NCBI GenBank assembly: GCA_021787365.1
Contig: JAJYMB010000130.1
Coordinates: forward strand, 62,001 to 126,000
Reading direction: 5' to 3'
DNA from: Actinomycetes bacterium
GTDB lineage: Bacteria; Actinomycetota; Acidimicrobiia; Acidimicrobiales; Palsa-688
DNA: 64,000 bases
Shown here: piece after piece, positions 25,365-34,279 of the stretch
Numbering within the stretch: the first letter of the stretch is position 1
Layout: every line of letters starts with the position of its first letter
The notes under the pieces: model-generated
What the model was told of the DNA's origin: nothing
Databases searched by the model: none
Seen by the model: only the letters and a program-made list of their open reading frames with translations
Program-made: the position numbers and the translations under genes

Positions 25365-25376
25365 GGGCCCCGGACG

Positions 25377-27341
25377 GTGCGGGCAAACCCCACGGGGCCG
25401 GTGACGGGCGCGGACCGCGCACGGCCCGCTCGCTTCTCGCTTCTGCCCGGTCGGGTGCTGCGGCTTCGCTGGCTCGGTTCACGCGTTGCCTACCGTGACG
25501 CGCACGCCCTCCAACGAGCGTTGTGGGCCGCTGGCCGAGAGGCCGATGACTGGCTCCTGCTGCTCGAACACCCCCACGTCTACACTGCCGGTGTCCGGGC
25601 CAAGGCGGAGCACATGCTCGTGGACCCGGCGAGCGTGGGTGCGGAGCTACTTCCGGTAGACCGCGGCGGCGACATCACCTACCACGGGCCCGGCCAGCTC
25701 GTCGGCTACCCGGTACTGTCGGTCCCGAGCGGCCCGGGTGCCACACCGGGGTACGTCCACGAGCTCGAGGAGCTGGTTATCGAGGCGCTCTCGCGTGTGG
25801 GCCTCCCCGGCGCCGGCCGTCTCCCTGGTTACCCGGGCGTGTGGGTCAGCACGCAAGGCACTCGGCCGCGCAAGATCTGTGCCATCGGGGCACGCCACAG
25901 CCGCCAGCGGACCATGCACGGCTTCGCCCTCAACGTGGTCCCCGACATGTCGATGTTCGGCCACATCGTGCCTTGCGGGATCGTCGGCAAGGAAGTGACC
26001 TCGCTCGCCGGCGAGGGCGTGCACGTCAGCGTGGCCGAGGTCGCCGAGGCCGTGTTCGAGCTGGCAGCCGAGCGCTGGGGTACCGGCCGGCCCGTCGAAC
26101 GTCAAGACATGGCGGGACTGGCAGGTTCGGGGACCTTTGCTTCGCCGGCTGCTTCGCAGGCTGTTTCGCCCGCGTTCGCAACCGTGGCAGGGACCCCTCC
26201 CGCCACTGCCTCTGGCGACGTCGCCCCGGCGCCTTCCAGCGCCGCCGCCGGAGCACCTCCCGTCAGCTCTTCTGCTGGTGTACCTCCCGCCGGCACTCGC
26301 GGCGCCCAGCCTGTGCGCCTCCTCGCCCGGTTGGCTGCCGCCGGCGTCGGCGAGGGCGTGCCGTTGACGGTTCGCAAGCCCCCCTGGCTCCGGGCCAACG
26401 CCAGCCTGGGGCCGGGTTTCCGTTCGCTCAAAAAGACCGTCCGGGAACTGGCCCTGGTCACGGTGTGCGAGGAGGCGGGCTGCCCCAACATCTTCGAGTG
26501 CTGGGCCGACGGGACAGCCACCTTCATGATCAACGGGGACCGCTGCACCCGAGCCTGCGGTTTCTGCGAGGTGAGCACGGCGAAGCCACTTCCCCTCGAC
26601 CCCGACGAGCCCGAACGAGTGGCCGAGGCGGTCGCTCGCCTCCACCTCGCTCATGCCGTCATCACCTGCGTCGCCCGCGACGACTTGCCAGACGGAGGGG
26701 CATCGGCCTTCGCGGCCACGATCCGGTCGGTGCGCCAGCGCTGCCCAGGTACGGCCGTCGAAGTCCTCGTCTCGGACCTGAAGGGCGACCCCGCCGCGCT
26801 GGAGACGGTGTTCGCGGAGCGGCCCGACGTGTTCAACCACAACGTCGAGACCGTCCCCCGCTTGCAGCGGGCGGTGCGGCCTTCTGCCTCCTACACTCGC
26901 AGCCTCGCGGTCTTGGCCCGGGCGGCGGCGGCTGGGCTCACGACCAAGTCGGGACTGATGGTGGGCCTGGGCGAGGAGGAGGCCGAGGTGCTAGGGGTCC
27001 TGGCGGACCTCCACGCCATCGGAGTGAGCATCGTGACGATAGGCCAGTACCTGCGCCCGACGGCCCGGCACTTACCGGTGGCCCGCTGGTGGGAGCCGGC
27101 AGAGCTCGCCCGCCTAGCCGAGGCGGGCCGAGGGTTTGGGATCCGCGAGGTGGTTGCTTCGCCGTTCACACGCTCGAGCTACCACGCCCGACAGGCGGCC
27201 GAGGTCGTGGCGGGTAAGGCTGGCACCGACCCCGAGCGCGGCGGCGCTTCGGCGAACGGGCAGCTGCGTCGCAGCGTCACGCCGGCGGAGGGCCCCGCCG
27301 ACCCCGAGCGCGGCGGCAGTTCAGCGAGGGTCACGGCTTGA
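25377..27341 (+). CDS. LipB-LipA fusion: octanoyltransferase and lipoyl synthase in one polypeptide
   Basis: One uninterrupted 654-codon frame holds both steps of lipoate assembly. Residues about 27-240 are LipB: RGGDITYHGPGQLVGYP, Lys166 in RKICAIG and the catalytic Cys200 in HIVPCGIVGKE. Residues about 241-325 are an Ala/Pro/Ser-rich linker. Residues about 330-620 are LipA: the auxiliary cluster CEEAGCPNIFEC (Cys364, 369, 375), the radical-SAM CTRACGFC (Cys390, 394, 397) and a late RSSYHAR. LipB moves octanoate from acyl carrier protein to E2; LipA inserts two sulfurs. The start is GTG 25377 or GTG 25455. It lies 12 nt after the E2 gene, its main client, and overlaps the peptidase gene (TTGA). 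Confidence 0.9.
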   Translation: MRANPTGPVTGADRARPARFSLLPGRVLRLRWLGSRVAYRDAHALQRALWAAGREADDWLLLLEHPHVYTAGVRAKAEHMLVDPASVGAELLPVDRGGDITYHGPGQLVGYPVLSVPSGPGATPGYVHELEELVIEALSRVGLPGAGRLPGYPGVWVSTQGTRPRKICAIGARHSRQRTMHGFALNVVPDMSMFGHIVPCGIVGKEVTSLAGEGVHVSVAEVAEAVFELAAERWGTGRPVERQDMAGLAGSGTFASPAASQAVSPAFATVAGTPPATASGDVAPAPSSAAAGAPPVSSSAGVPPAGTRGAQPVRLLARLAAAGVGEGVPLTVRKPPWLRANASLGPGFRSLKKTVRELALVTVCEEAGCPNIFECWADGTATFMINGDRCTRACGFCEVSTAKPLPLDPDEPERVAEAVARLHLAHAVITCVARDDLPDGGASAFAATIRSVRQRCPGTAVEVLVSDLKGDPAALETVFAERPDVFNHNVETVPRLQRAVRPSASYTRSLAVLARAAAAGLTTKSGLMVGLGEEEAEVLGVLADLHAIGVSIVTIGQYLRPTARHLPVARWWEPAELARLAEAGRGFGIREVVASPFTRSSYHARQAAEVVAGKAGTDPERGGASANGQLRRSVTPAEGPADPERGGSSARVTA

Positions 27342-28462
27342 ACGGCGGCACGCCCTTTGCTGCCCGCTTGGAGCGGGCTCGCCTGGCGATGTCGGTTGCC
27401 GGCGTAGACGCTCTCCTCATCTCGTTGGGTGCAGACCTCCCGTGGTTGACCGGCTACTCCGCCATGCCCTTGGAACGCCTCACGATGCTCGTGGTCCCAG
27501 CCGCCGCCGGCGGCCAGGCCACGCTCGTCGTCCCCGAGCTCGAGGCGCCCCGGGTCGTGCCCATCCCCGAGGTCTTCTCGCTGCGTCCCTGGTCCGAGAC
27601 AGAGGACCCGGTCGAGATAGTCGCGTCGCTCGTGCGCAAGGAGACGGGGCCGTCGCCGGCGCTCGCGGTCGGGGACCAGACCTGGGCGAGGTTTGTGCTC
27701 GGGCTGCAGGCGGCGCTCCCCAGCGCGACCTGGCGCCCGGCTTGTTCGGTGACCGGCCCGTTGCGGGCGGTCAAGGACGCAGCCGAGATCGAGGCTCTGG
27801 CCCGGGCGGCGGCGTCCGCGGACAAGGTGGCGGCTGCACTCCTCGGCGGCGAGATCCCCTTGGCTGGGCGCACCGAGCGGGAAGTCTCCGCCGAGATTTC
27901 GAGGCACCTCTTGGAGGAGGGCCACGAGCACGTCAACTTTGCCATCGTGGCCTCGGGCCCCAACGCGGCCAGCCCCCACCACGAAGCCTCCGACCGGCGG
28001 ATCGGCAAGGGCGAACCGGTGGTCTGTGACTTCGGTGGCTCGCTCTCGGGCTACTGTTCCGACACCACGAGGACGGTGTTCACGGGGCCCCCGCCGGCGG
28101 AACTGGCCCACATATACGAGGTCGTGGCTGGTGCGCAGGCCGCCGGGGTGGAGGCGGCGCAGCTCGGCCGCCCGTGCAGCGAGGTCGACCGCGCGGCCCG
28201 TACGGTCATCGAGGACGCCGGTTACGGCCGCTACTTCGTGCACCGCACCGGGCACGGGATCGGCCTGGAAGAGCACGAAGACCCCTACATGGTCGCTGGC
28301 AACGACGAGCCGCTCGCGGCGGGGCACGTTTTTTCGGTCGAGCCAGGCATCTACGTACCCGGCAAATGGGGCGTGCGCATCGAGGACATCGTGGCTGCCA
28401 CGGCGGCGGGGCCCGAACCGCTCAACAAATCGAGCCGCGCCCTGACGGTCGTCCCGAGCTGA
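27338..28462 (+). CDS. Xaa-Pro aminopeptidase-type metallopeptidase (M24B)
   Basis: A 374-residue pita-bread peptidase. The N-terminal creatinase domain (VDALLISLGADLPWLTGYS) is followed by metal-ligand motifs VCDFGGSLSGYCSDTTRT (two Asp), HRTGHGIG (His), SVEPGIY (Glu) and VRIEDIV (Glu). It removes N-terminal residues before proline. The TTG start at 27338 overlaps the fusion gene's TGA. A hairpin CCACGC-TCGCG-GCGTGG just after the stop may end the operon. Confidence 0.88.
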   Translation: MNGGTPFAARLERARLAMSVAGVDALLISLGADLPWLTGYSAMPLERLTMLVVPAAAGGQATLVVPELEAPRVVPIPEVFSLRPWSETEDPVEIVASLVRKETGPSPALAVGDQTWARFVLGLQAALPSATWRPACSVTGPLRAVKDAAEIEALARAAASADKVAAALLGGEIPLAGRTEREVSAEISRHLLEEGHEHVNFAIVASGPNAASPHHEASDRRIGKGEPVVCDFGGSLSGYCSDTTRTVFTGPPPAELAHIYEVVAGAQAAGVEAAQLGRPCSEVDRAARTVIEDAGYGRYFVHRTGHGIGLEEHEDPYMVAGNDEPLAAGHVFSVEPGIYVPGKWGVRIEDIVAATAAGPEPLNKSSRALTVVPS

Positions 28463-28463
28463 G

Positions 28464-28480
28464 CCACGCTCGCGGCGTGG
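28464..28480. terminator. Hairpin between convergent peptidase and MFS genes
   Basis: CCACGC-TCGCG-GCGTGG forms a perfect 6-bp stem with a 5-nt loop directly after the stop of the Xaa-Pro peptidase gene. There is no T tract, so any termination would be of the actinomycete type. Confidence 0.4.
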
Positions 28481-28559
28481 GCCAGGGGCGGGCGCGGCGG
28501 CTCGGTGCGCCCCGACGGCGATGGGCGAGGGGCCTCGGGAGGGCGATAGGCGCGCGGGC

Positions 28560-30005
28560 TCAGCGTGCCCGGAGGGCGACGAGCACGGCGGCCCCCGCCG
28601 CCGCCGCAGCGGCGAGCATGGCAGCGCGGTCGCCGGCGACGCTCGCCAACTGTCCGTGCCTGCTCACGGCCTCGACCACGGCCGGCAGGAGCGACGCGCC
28701 CACCGCGGCGCCGATCTGGCGGCTCGTGTTGATCGCGCCGCCGACAAACCCCTGGTCCGAGTCGTCCATGCCAGCGCTCGCACCCACGGTGCTGGCGAAG
28801 GCCGTGCCGGCGGTGCCGAAGCCGACCAGTGTCACCGCAGCCAAGGCCGGGCTGTAGGCGCCGGTGGCAGGGATCTGGGTGAGCAACAGGAAGCCGGCCA
28901 GTGCGGCCAACGCGGTCACGATGTTGAGGCCCCTTATCCCAAAGCGCCTGAGCAGCCTGGCGCCAAAAGCCCCGGCCGTGAACCCGACCACGCCCTGAGG
29001 GGCGATGACGAGGCCGGTGACGAGGGGCGAGTCGTGGAGGACGTCTTGGAGGTAGAGGGAAAGGACGATCAGCTCCCCGCCGTTCCAGAGCCCCATCAAG
29101 ACCATCATGAGGTTGGCACGACGCAGGTTGCCGAGGCGCAGCAGCCGCAGCGGTACCAGGGGGGCTTCGTGGCGGCGCTCGACTGCCACGAAGGCGCGGA
29201 GCGCCAGGACAGCCAAGCCCAAGGGCCCGAGCACGAGGGCGGAAGCCATGCCCACGGCACCCGCTTCCGACACGGCGTAGACGAGGAGCGCCACCCCGGC
29301 GGTGATGAGGAGGGCGCCGCCGAAGTCCAGGTGCTTCGCGCTCCCGCCCAGACGGGACTCGGGCAGCACCTTGCGGCCGAGCGCCACGACCGCGAGCGCG
29401 ACGGGCAAGTTGACCAGGAACACTGACCTCCAGCTGGTGAAGTCGACCAGCACCCCGCCGAGCACCTGGCCGGACACGAAGCCGAGCGACGCCACCGCCC
29501 CGTACGCGCCCAGCGCACGGTTGCGGCTCTGGCCCTCGGGGAAGCTCGTCGTGATGAGCGAGAGGGCCGCCGGCGCCACCATGGCCGCCCCTGCGCCTTG
29601 GACCAGGCGGGACACCACGAGAAGACCAGGGTCCTGGGCGAGGCCTCCGGAGAGTGAGGCCAGTGCAAATACGGCGAGACCGCTGAGGAAGATCCGCCGG
29701 CGCCCGAAAAGGTCGGCGGCGCGCCCGCCGAGCACGAGGAGCCCGCCGAAGGTGATCGCGTACCCGGTGACGACCCACTGGACTGACGAGGCCGTGAAGC
29801 CGAGCTCGCGCTGTATGGAGGCGAGGGCCACATTGACGATGCTGAAATCCAGGACCACCATGAAAGATGCGGCCAATATGAGTACCAGCGCGAGCTGTCC
29901 GGGGCCCATGACGGTGGTCTCGGGCGAGGGCTCCCATGAGGCGCCGGCGGGTACGGGGGTGCTCGCCATGGGGCCCGGCTCGGTGTCAACTGCCGCGATA
30001 CTCAT
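28560..30005 (-). CDS. MFS multidrug efflux transporter (DHA2 / EmrB-QacA type)
   Basis: A 481-residue polytopic protein of the 14-helix DHA2 group. It has the motif region VVLDFSIVNVALASIQREL in helix 1, GGRAADLFGRRR (motif A) after helix 2 and LGGVLVDFTSWRSVFLVNLP (motif C area). Such pumps expel drugs or metabolites using proton flow. ATG 30003-30005 has GGAG about 9 nt upstream. It is divergent from a TetR gene with only 36 bp between start codons, so TetR control is very likely. Confidence 0.9.
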   Translation of the reverse strand: MSIAAVDTEPGPMASTPVPAGASWEPSPETTVMGPGQLALVLILAASFMVVLDFSIVNVALASIQRELGFTASSVQWVVTGYAITFGGLLVLGGRAADLFGRRRIFLSGLAVFALASLSGGLAQDPGLLVVSRLVQGAGAAMVAPAALSLITTSFPEGQSRNRALGAYGAVASLGFVSGQVLGGVLVDFTSWRSVFLVNLPVALAVVALGRKVLPESRLGGSAKHLDFGGALLITAGVALLVYAVSEAGAVGMASALVLGPLGLAVLALRAFVAVERRHEAPLVPLRLLRLGNLRRANLMMVLMGLWNGGELIVLSLYLQDVLHDSPLVTGLVIAPQGVVGFTAGAFGARLLRRFGIRGLNIVTALAALAGFLLLTQIPATGAYSPALAAVTLVGFGTAGTAFASTVGASAGMDDSDQGFVGGAINTSRQIGAAVGASLLPAVVEAVSRHGQLASVAGDRAAMLAAAAAAGAAVLVALRAR

Positions 30006-30021
30006 CTTCACGATCTCCGAT

Positions 30022-30035
30022 ACGGTACGATCCGT
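30022..30035. promoter_or_regulatory. Candidate TetR operator between the MFS and tetR genes
   Basis: ACGG-TACGAT-CCGT is an inverted repeat in the 36-bp space between the two start codons, where both promoters must overlap or lie. It is the best site for the adjacent TetR protein; binding is inferred. Confidence 0.45.
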
Positions 30036-30041
30036 TTTGTT

Positions 30042-30806
30042 ATGTTGGAGTCCAACAGCGGGAGGCGGAGGGCTATTCCCAGAGGAGCCAGAGGCGGCGA
30101 GCAGACGGCAGGGCGCGATGAGCAGGGGGAGCCCGGTGCCGGGGAAGCTTTCGGCGGGGCCGCCCACCGGCCCGGGAGGCCCCGGAGCGCGGAGGCCGGC
30201 GCGGCGATCCTCGACGCCGCGAGGGATCTCCTAGCCGAAAAAGGGCTCTCGCATATGTCGATCGAAGAGGTGGCGGCCCGCGCTGGGGTGGGCAAGGCGA
30301 CCGTCTACCGGCGGTGGCCGTCTCGGGGGGCTCTGGCGCTCGACGCTTTCTTGACGGAGTTCCAGAGCCAATTGACGCTGCCTCACACCGGGACGTTCCG
30401 AGAGGACCTGCGTGCCGCGGTCAAATCGTGGGTGCGCGCCGTGACGACCACCAGGGCGGGCAGGATGCTCCCCGCCCTGGTCGCGGAAGCCCAGCGGGAC
30501 CCCGACCTGGCGATGGCGTGGCGAGCCCGGGTGTTCAACCCCCTTCGTGAACAGCACCGGGCCATCGTGGACCAAGCCGTCCGCCGCGGGGACCTGCCAC
30601 CCGGCACCGACGCAGACTTGGTGCTCGACCTCGTGTTCGGTTCCGCCTACCACCGCCTCTTACATGGCCACCTGCCCCTCGACGAACGTTTCGTCACCCA
30701 TGCCGTCGACTTGGTGGTCGACGGCTTGGAGAGCGGGGCGGGCCGGCGCTCTCCGCCCCATGGCCCTGGCAAGATAGGCGGGAATGCAAGTCGCAGAGCA
30801 CATTGA
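30042..30806 (+). CDS. TetR-family transcriptional regulator
   Basis: A 254-residue TetR repressor with a long Gly/Arg-rich N-terminus of about 50 residues, then the helix-turn-helix (AAILDAARDLLAEKGLSHMS, VAARAGVGKATVYRRW) and a C-terminal ligand domain (TetR_C type, LVLDLVFGSAYHRLLHGHLP). The start could lie further in, but no in-frame ATG or GTG with a ribosome site was found. It is divergent from the efflux gene it probably represses, and its end overlaps the next gene by 23 bp. Confidence 0.9.
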   Translation: MLESNSGRRRAIPRGARGGEQTAGRDEQGEPGAGEAFGGAAHRPGRPRSAEAGAAILDAARDLLAEKGLSHMSIEEVAARAGVGKATVYRRWPSRGALALDAFLTEFQSQLTLPHTGTFREDLRAAVKSWVRAVTTTRAGRMLPALVAEAQRDPDLAMAWRARVFNPLREQHRAIVDQAVRRGDLPPGTDADLVLDLVFGSAYHRLLHGHLPLDERFVTHAVDLVVDGLESGAGRRSPPHGPGKIGGNASRRAH

Positions 30807-31542
30807 CGCCCTGGAGCGCGACGGCAAACACCTTGTCTCTGTCGCCCGGGCGTCCGACCTCGACCTCCCCGTCCCCTCTTGCCCGGGTTGGCGTCTCGCC
30901 GATCTCCTGGCCCACATCGGTTTCGTGCACCACTGGGCCGCCAGCTACGTCTCCCACGGGTGGACCGAGATGGTGCCCGAGAAGGACGAGCAAGAGATTT
31001 TCGGCACCGCCCCGGGCCCTGCACAGCTTCTCGGCTGGGCCGAGGAGGGCCACGCGGGCCTCGTCGCGGCGCTGCGGGAGGCGCCCGGGGATCTGCGCTG
31101 TTGGACGTTCCTGCCGGCGCCGTCCCCGCTCGCGTTTTGGGCGCGGCGCCAAGCCCACGAGACCGCCGTGCACCGAGCGGACGCGGAGCTCGCCCGCTCC
31201 GGCGCTGTCACCGCGTTCGAGCCAGCTTTTGCCGCCGACGGTATCGACGAGCTTCTCTTCGGGTTCCTGGCCAAGCGCAGACGCCAGGGCGACGAAGGGG
31301 CCCCTGGAGGCTCCATGGTGCTGGAAGCGACCGACTTCGCCGCCTCGTGGACGGTGCGGATCGGTGCCGAGGGGGTGACTGCGCTCGAAGGCGACCACGG
31401 CGGGGACGTCTCGGTGAGCGCAACCGCCTCGGACCTCTACCTCTTCACATGGAACCGCCGCGGTGCCGAAGGCCAGGAGGTCAGCGGGAACAGGGATGTG
31501 ATAAAGCGGTGGCAAGAGAGCGCTCGCGTGAGGTGGGCGTGA
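30784..31542 (+). CDS. Maleylpyruvate-isomerase-family mycothiol-dependent enzyme
   Basis: A 252-residue DinB-like protein of the MDMPI group, four-helix metal-binding enzymes that use mycothiol. The N-terminal domain has CPGWRLADLLAHIGFVHHW and the metal-binding HETAVHRADA; a C-terminal SCP2-like domain follows. Its reaction here is unknown. It overlaps the tetR gene by 23 bp, so it is expressed with the regulator of the efflux pump and may belong to a detoxification unit. Confidence 0.82.
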   Translation: MQVAEHIDALERDGKHLVSVARASDLDLPVPSCPGWRLADLLAHIGFVHHWAASYVSHGWTEMVPEKDEQEIFGTAPGPAQLLGWAEEGHAGLVAALREAPGDLRCWTFLPAPSPLAFWARRQAHETAVHRADAELARSGAVTAFEPAFAADGIDELLFGFLAKRRRQGDEGAPGGSMVLEATDFAASWTVRIGAEGVTALEGDHGGDVSVSATASDLYLFTWNRRGAEGQEVSGNRDVIKRWQESARVRWA

Positions 31543-31608
31543 AGGAGGAGGCCCGCTGCCGCGGCGACGTGGTCCTCGCAAAGACGGGCCCGGTCGGCCC
31601 GCTCTTGG

Positions 31609-32274
31609 TCAGCTCACGCCGGGCTGCTTGCGGGCGATAGCCGTGACGAGCGGCGGGAGAACTACGGGGTCGTCCCCGGGGCTCACGCCGGTCAGGTCTT
31701 CGAGGTAGCTGGCCACCGGTCCCGGGCCGGCGCCGGCCGGGGCTTCGGCCCAGGCGTCGACCAGCTCGAGGCCGGCGTCGATCACCAAGCGGGGCAGCAG
31801 GGCGCCGACGTCGGGGTGGCGGGCGGAGGGCATAGACATGGCGGTACCGCCGACCCGCCCGGCGGAGGTGACCGGTTCCTGGGCGAGCACCCAGCCGCCG
31901 GGCCGCGTGACCGACGCCATGCGGGCGAGGACAGCGCCAGGGTCGATTACGTGCATGAGCAAGAACCTGCAGTACGCCAGGTCGACCTGCTCGGGTAGCA
32001 GGAGCTCCTCCGCCGCTTGGGTAATGGCCACGACCTGGGCGCCGGCCTCGCTCGCCGCGGCCTCGGCCACCTCGTCGCGACTGGCCGGGTCGATGTCGAC
32101 GGCGTACACCCGGCCTCCCGGGCCGACCACCCGCGCCAGCGCCACGGTCACGTCCCCGCCACCGGCGCCGACGTCTACGCAGCGCCAGCCCGCCCCGAGC
32201 CCCAGGCGGACCAGGGCGGTCTCGAGCGGCCGCCGGTACACGTCGTTGCGCAGCACGAGCGCGAGTTCTGCCAT
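31609..32274 (-). CDS. Class I SAM-dependent methyltransferase
   Basis: A 221-residue methyltransferase. Motif I is CVDVGAGGGDVTVALA, followed by VYAVDID and the catalytic-strand region VDLAYCRFLLMHV. Substrate unknown. On the minus strand TAGGTT (plus 32285-32290) stands 10 nt before the ATG, so the leader is short. It is divergent from the FtsH-like gene. Confidence 0.82.
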   Translation of the reverse strand: MAELALVLRNDVYRRPLETALVRLGLGAGWRCVDVGAGGGDVTVALARVVGPGGRVYAVDIDPASRDEVAEAAASEAGAQVVAITQAAEELLLPEQVDLAYCRFLLMHVIDPGAVLARMASVTRPGGWVLAQEPVTSAGRVGGTAMSMPSARHPDVGALLPRLVIDAGLELVDAWAEAPAGAGPGPVASYLEDLTGVSPGDDPVVLPPLVTAIARKQPGVS

Positions 32275-32319
32275 GTGCGGCCCAAACCTAGTACAGGCCG
32301 TTATCCGCGCCTTCCCACC

Positions 32320-32382
32320 TAGAGTGGATCCGTGCGCGCTCTCCGGCTAATGTCGCACTTCAAGCCCCGGAGGCGTGCGTAG
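32320..32382 (+). promoter_or_regulatory. TAGAGT promoter box with a possible leaderless 16-codon leader ORF
   Basis: TAGAGT (32320-32325) ends 6 nt before a GTG at 32332. From there 16 codons run to a TAG at 32380-32382, in a different frame from the protease gene that starts at 32417. The spacing is what a leaderless transcript would show; whether the peptide is made or matters is unknown. Confidence 0.3.
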
Positions 32383-32403
32383 GCTCACTGCACAGGCCGG
32401 CGC

Positions 32404-32440
32404 AGGAGGAAGGTCGATGGCAAAAGGAGGGCCAACGATG
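32404..32440 (+). promoter_or_regulatory. Two ribosome sites and two ATGs in tandem at the FtsH-like gene
   Basis: AGGAGG (32404-32409) is 7 nt before ATG 32417. Within the next codons AAAAGGAGGG (32422-32431) is about 6-7 nt before a second in-frame ATG at 32438. Both starts look usable, giving products differing by seven residues. Confidence 0.6.
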
Positions 32441-34279
32441 GAACTGGCTGCGCTCGGCTCCAAAGAAGTGCTCCGTGACGCGGACGTGGGGACGTCACGA
32501 GAGCGGGCGCGCCAGGCCCGCTTGCGCCGGCTGGCCATAGTCCTCGCGGTAGTGGCGGTCCCGGTCGTCGGCCGCACGGCCGCCGGCGTCGTCCGTTACC
32601 TCCAGGGCAACTACCTGGCGGCGAACGCCGATTTCCACTGGCCGCACATCGGTTTCCCGCCGGCGCTCGTCTCCTACCTGCCTGCGCTGGCCTTGGTCGT
32701 GCTGCTCGGTGCCGTGATGGGAGGGCCGCTCCTCGCGGCAGGGCGTTCGCCGCACGTTCTCTACCGGCCCGAAGAGGTGGGGGTGCGCTTGGCGGACGTG
32801 GTAGGGGCGGGGGCGGTCGTCGACGAGGTGGTGAAGACCCTCAACCTCTTCCTCGCCCACCGGACCTTCTCCGAGCAGATGGGCGGGAACCCCCGCCGGG
32901 CGGTCTTGTTCGAGGGCCCGCCCGGGACGGGCAAGACCTACATAGCCAAGGCGATGGCGGCCGAAGCAGGGGTCCCGTTCCTCTTCGTGTCGTCCTCTGC
33001 CTTCCAGTCGATGTACTACGGCCAGACCAACCGCAAGATCCGCAGCTATTTCCGGGCGCTCCGCAAGTACGCGAGGCAAGAAGGCGGCGCCATCGGGTTC
33101 ATCGAGGAGATCGACGCGATCGGGGCTGCCCGGGGCGGCATGGGCGCCGGGCCAGGCCGGGAGGGCATCGCCGGCGTGGTCAACGAACTCCTGGTCCAGC
33201 TCCAGTCCTTCGACACGCCGCCGTTTGGGACGCGCCTCGTGAACGCCTTCGTGGACCAGGTCAACCGGTGGCTGCCGGCGTCCAAGGCGCTCGCCAAAAG
33301 GACGCTCGCGCCGGCCAATTTCTTGGTGGTCGGCGCCACCAACCGGGCCTCTGACCTCGACCCGGCCCTCGTGCGGCCGGGGCGCTTCGACCGGACGGTG
33401 CGGGTCGACCTGCCGAGCCGTTCGGGGCGGCGGGAGATCCTCGACTACTACCTGGCTCGCAAAGCGCACGAGGCCGAGCTCGACGACCCGGCGCGCCGCG
33501 ACGCCCTGGCCGGCTCGACCTTCGGTTACTCGCCGGTGATGCTGGAGCGCCTCCTCGACGAGGCCTTGGTGTGGGCGCTGCGGGCCGGACGTCCGGCGAT
33601 GACCTGGGTGGACGTGGAGAAGGCGCGCATGACCGCCGAGCTCGGGCTCGCCCAGCCGGTCAGCTACACCCAAAGCGAGCGCCAACAGATAGCCACCCAC
33701 GAGGCAGGCCACGCCACGGTGGCCTATTTCGGGGCGCCCGACCGTCGCCTCGACGTCCTGTCCATCATCAAGCGGAGCGAAGCCTTGGGGATGCTCGCTC
33801 ACTCCGAAAAGGAGGAGCGCTTCACCCGTTCCCGGAGCGAGTGCGAGGCCCTCCTCCGGGTGGCGATGGGAGGGCTGGCGGCCGAAGAGGCCTTTTTCGG
33901 CGAGGCCGGGACAGGCGTCTCGGGTGACCTGGCCGGCGCCACCCGGCTGGCTGCCCAGATGGTCGGCGCCTACGGCATGGCGGGCAGCATGATCTCGCTC
34001 GAGGCGTCCGCGGGCCATGCCGACCTCGTGAGCAAGGCTCTCTCCGACGAAAGCACCCGAAAAGCCGTCGAAGACCTATTGCAATCCGCCCGGGAAGCCG
34101 CGAAAGGCATCATTTCGTCCCAGCGGCGCGTGGTCGAGGCCCTCCGTGACGCCCTGCTCGAGCGCGACGAACTGGTCGGCGAGGAGATCACCTCTGTCAT
34201 AGCAGCAGCTGGCGCCCCCCTACCGAGCCCGGTCATCGACGTGCGCGAGCCTGCCGCACAGCCCCGCTCGGGGACCTAG
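32417..34279 (+). CDS. Divergent FtsH-like membrane AAA metalloprotease
   Basis: A 620-residue protein with the FtsH order: two membrane segments (LRRLAIVLAVVAVPVVG and YLPALALVVLLGAVMGG) around a short external loop of about 35 residues, an AAA domain, and a zinc protease domain with HEAGH (about residue 428) and SGDLAGAT carrying the third ligand. It departs from ordinary FtsH in three ways: the pore loop reads MYYG instead of FVG; Walker B is GFIEEIDAIG with Glu where Asp is usual; and about 25-30 extra residues lie between Walker B and the sensor GATNR. Arg fingers (RPGRFDR) remain. It is probably a specialised paralogue of a housekeeping FtsH elsewhere. Confidence 0.85.
   Translation: MAKGGPTMELAALGSKEVLRDADVGTSRERARQARLRRLAIVLAVVAVPVVGRTAAGVVRYLQGNYLAANADFHWPHIGFPPALVSYLPALALVVLLGAVMGGPLLAAGRSPHVLYRPEEVGVRLADVVGAGAVVDEVVKTLNLFLAHRTFSEQMGGNPRRAVLFEGPPGTGKTYIAKAMAAEAGVPFLFVSSSAFQSMYYGQTNRKIRSYFRALRKYARQEGGAIGFIEEIDAIGAARGGMGAGPGREGIAGVVNELLVQLQSFDTPPFGTRLVNAFVDQVNRWLPASKALAKRTLAPANFLVVGATNRASDLDPALVRPGRFDRTVRVDLPSRSGRREILDYYLARKAHEAELDDPARRDALAGSTFGYSPVMLERLLDEALVWALRAGRPAMTWVDVEKARMTAELGLAQPVSYTQSERQQIATHEAGHATVAYFGAPDRRLDVLSIIKRSEALGMLAHSEKEERFTRSRSECEALLRVAMGGLAAEEAFFGEAGTGVSGDLAGATRLAAQMVGAYGMAGSMISLEASAGHADLVSKALSDESTRKAVEDLLQSAREAAKGIISSQRRVVEALRDALLERDELVGEEITSVIAAAGAPLPSPVIDVREPAAQPRSGT

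Noticed and set aside
25377-27341. A frameshift or assembly error joining lipB and lipA
   Set aside because: The linker between the domains is fully open in one frame with gene-like composition, and each domain keeps its catalytic residues; no sign of a sequence join.
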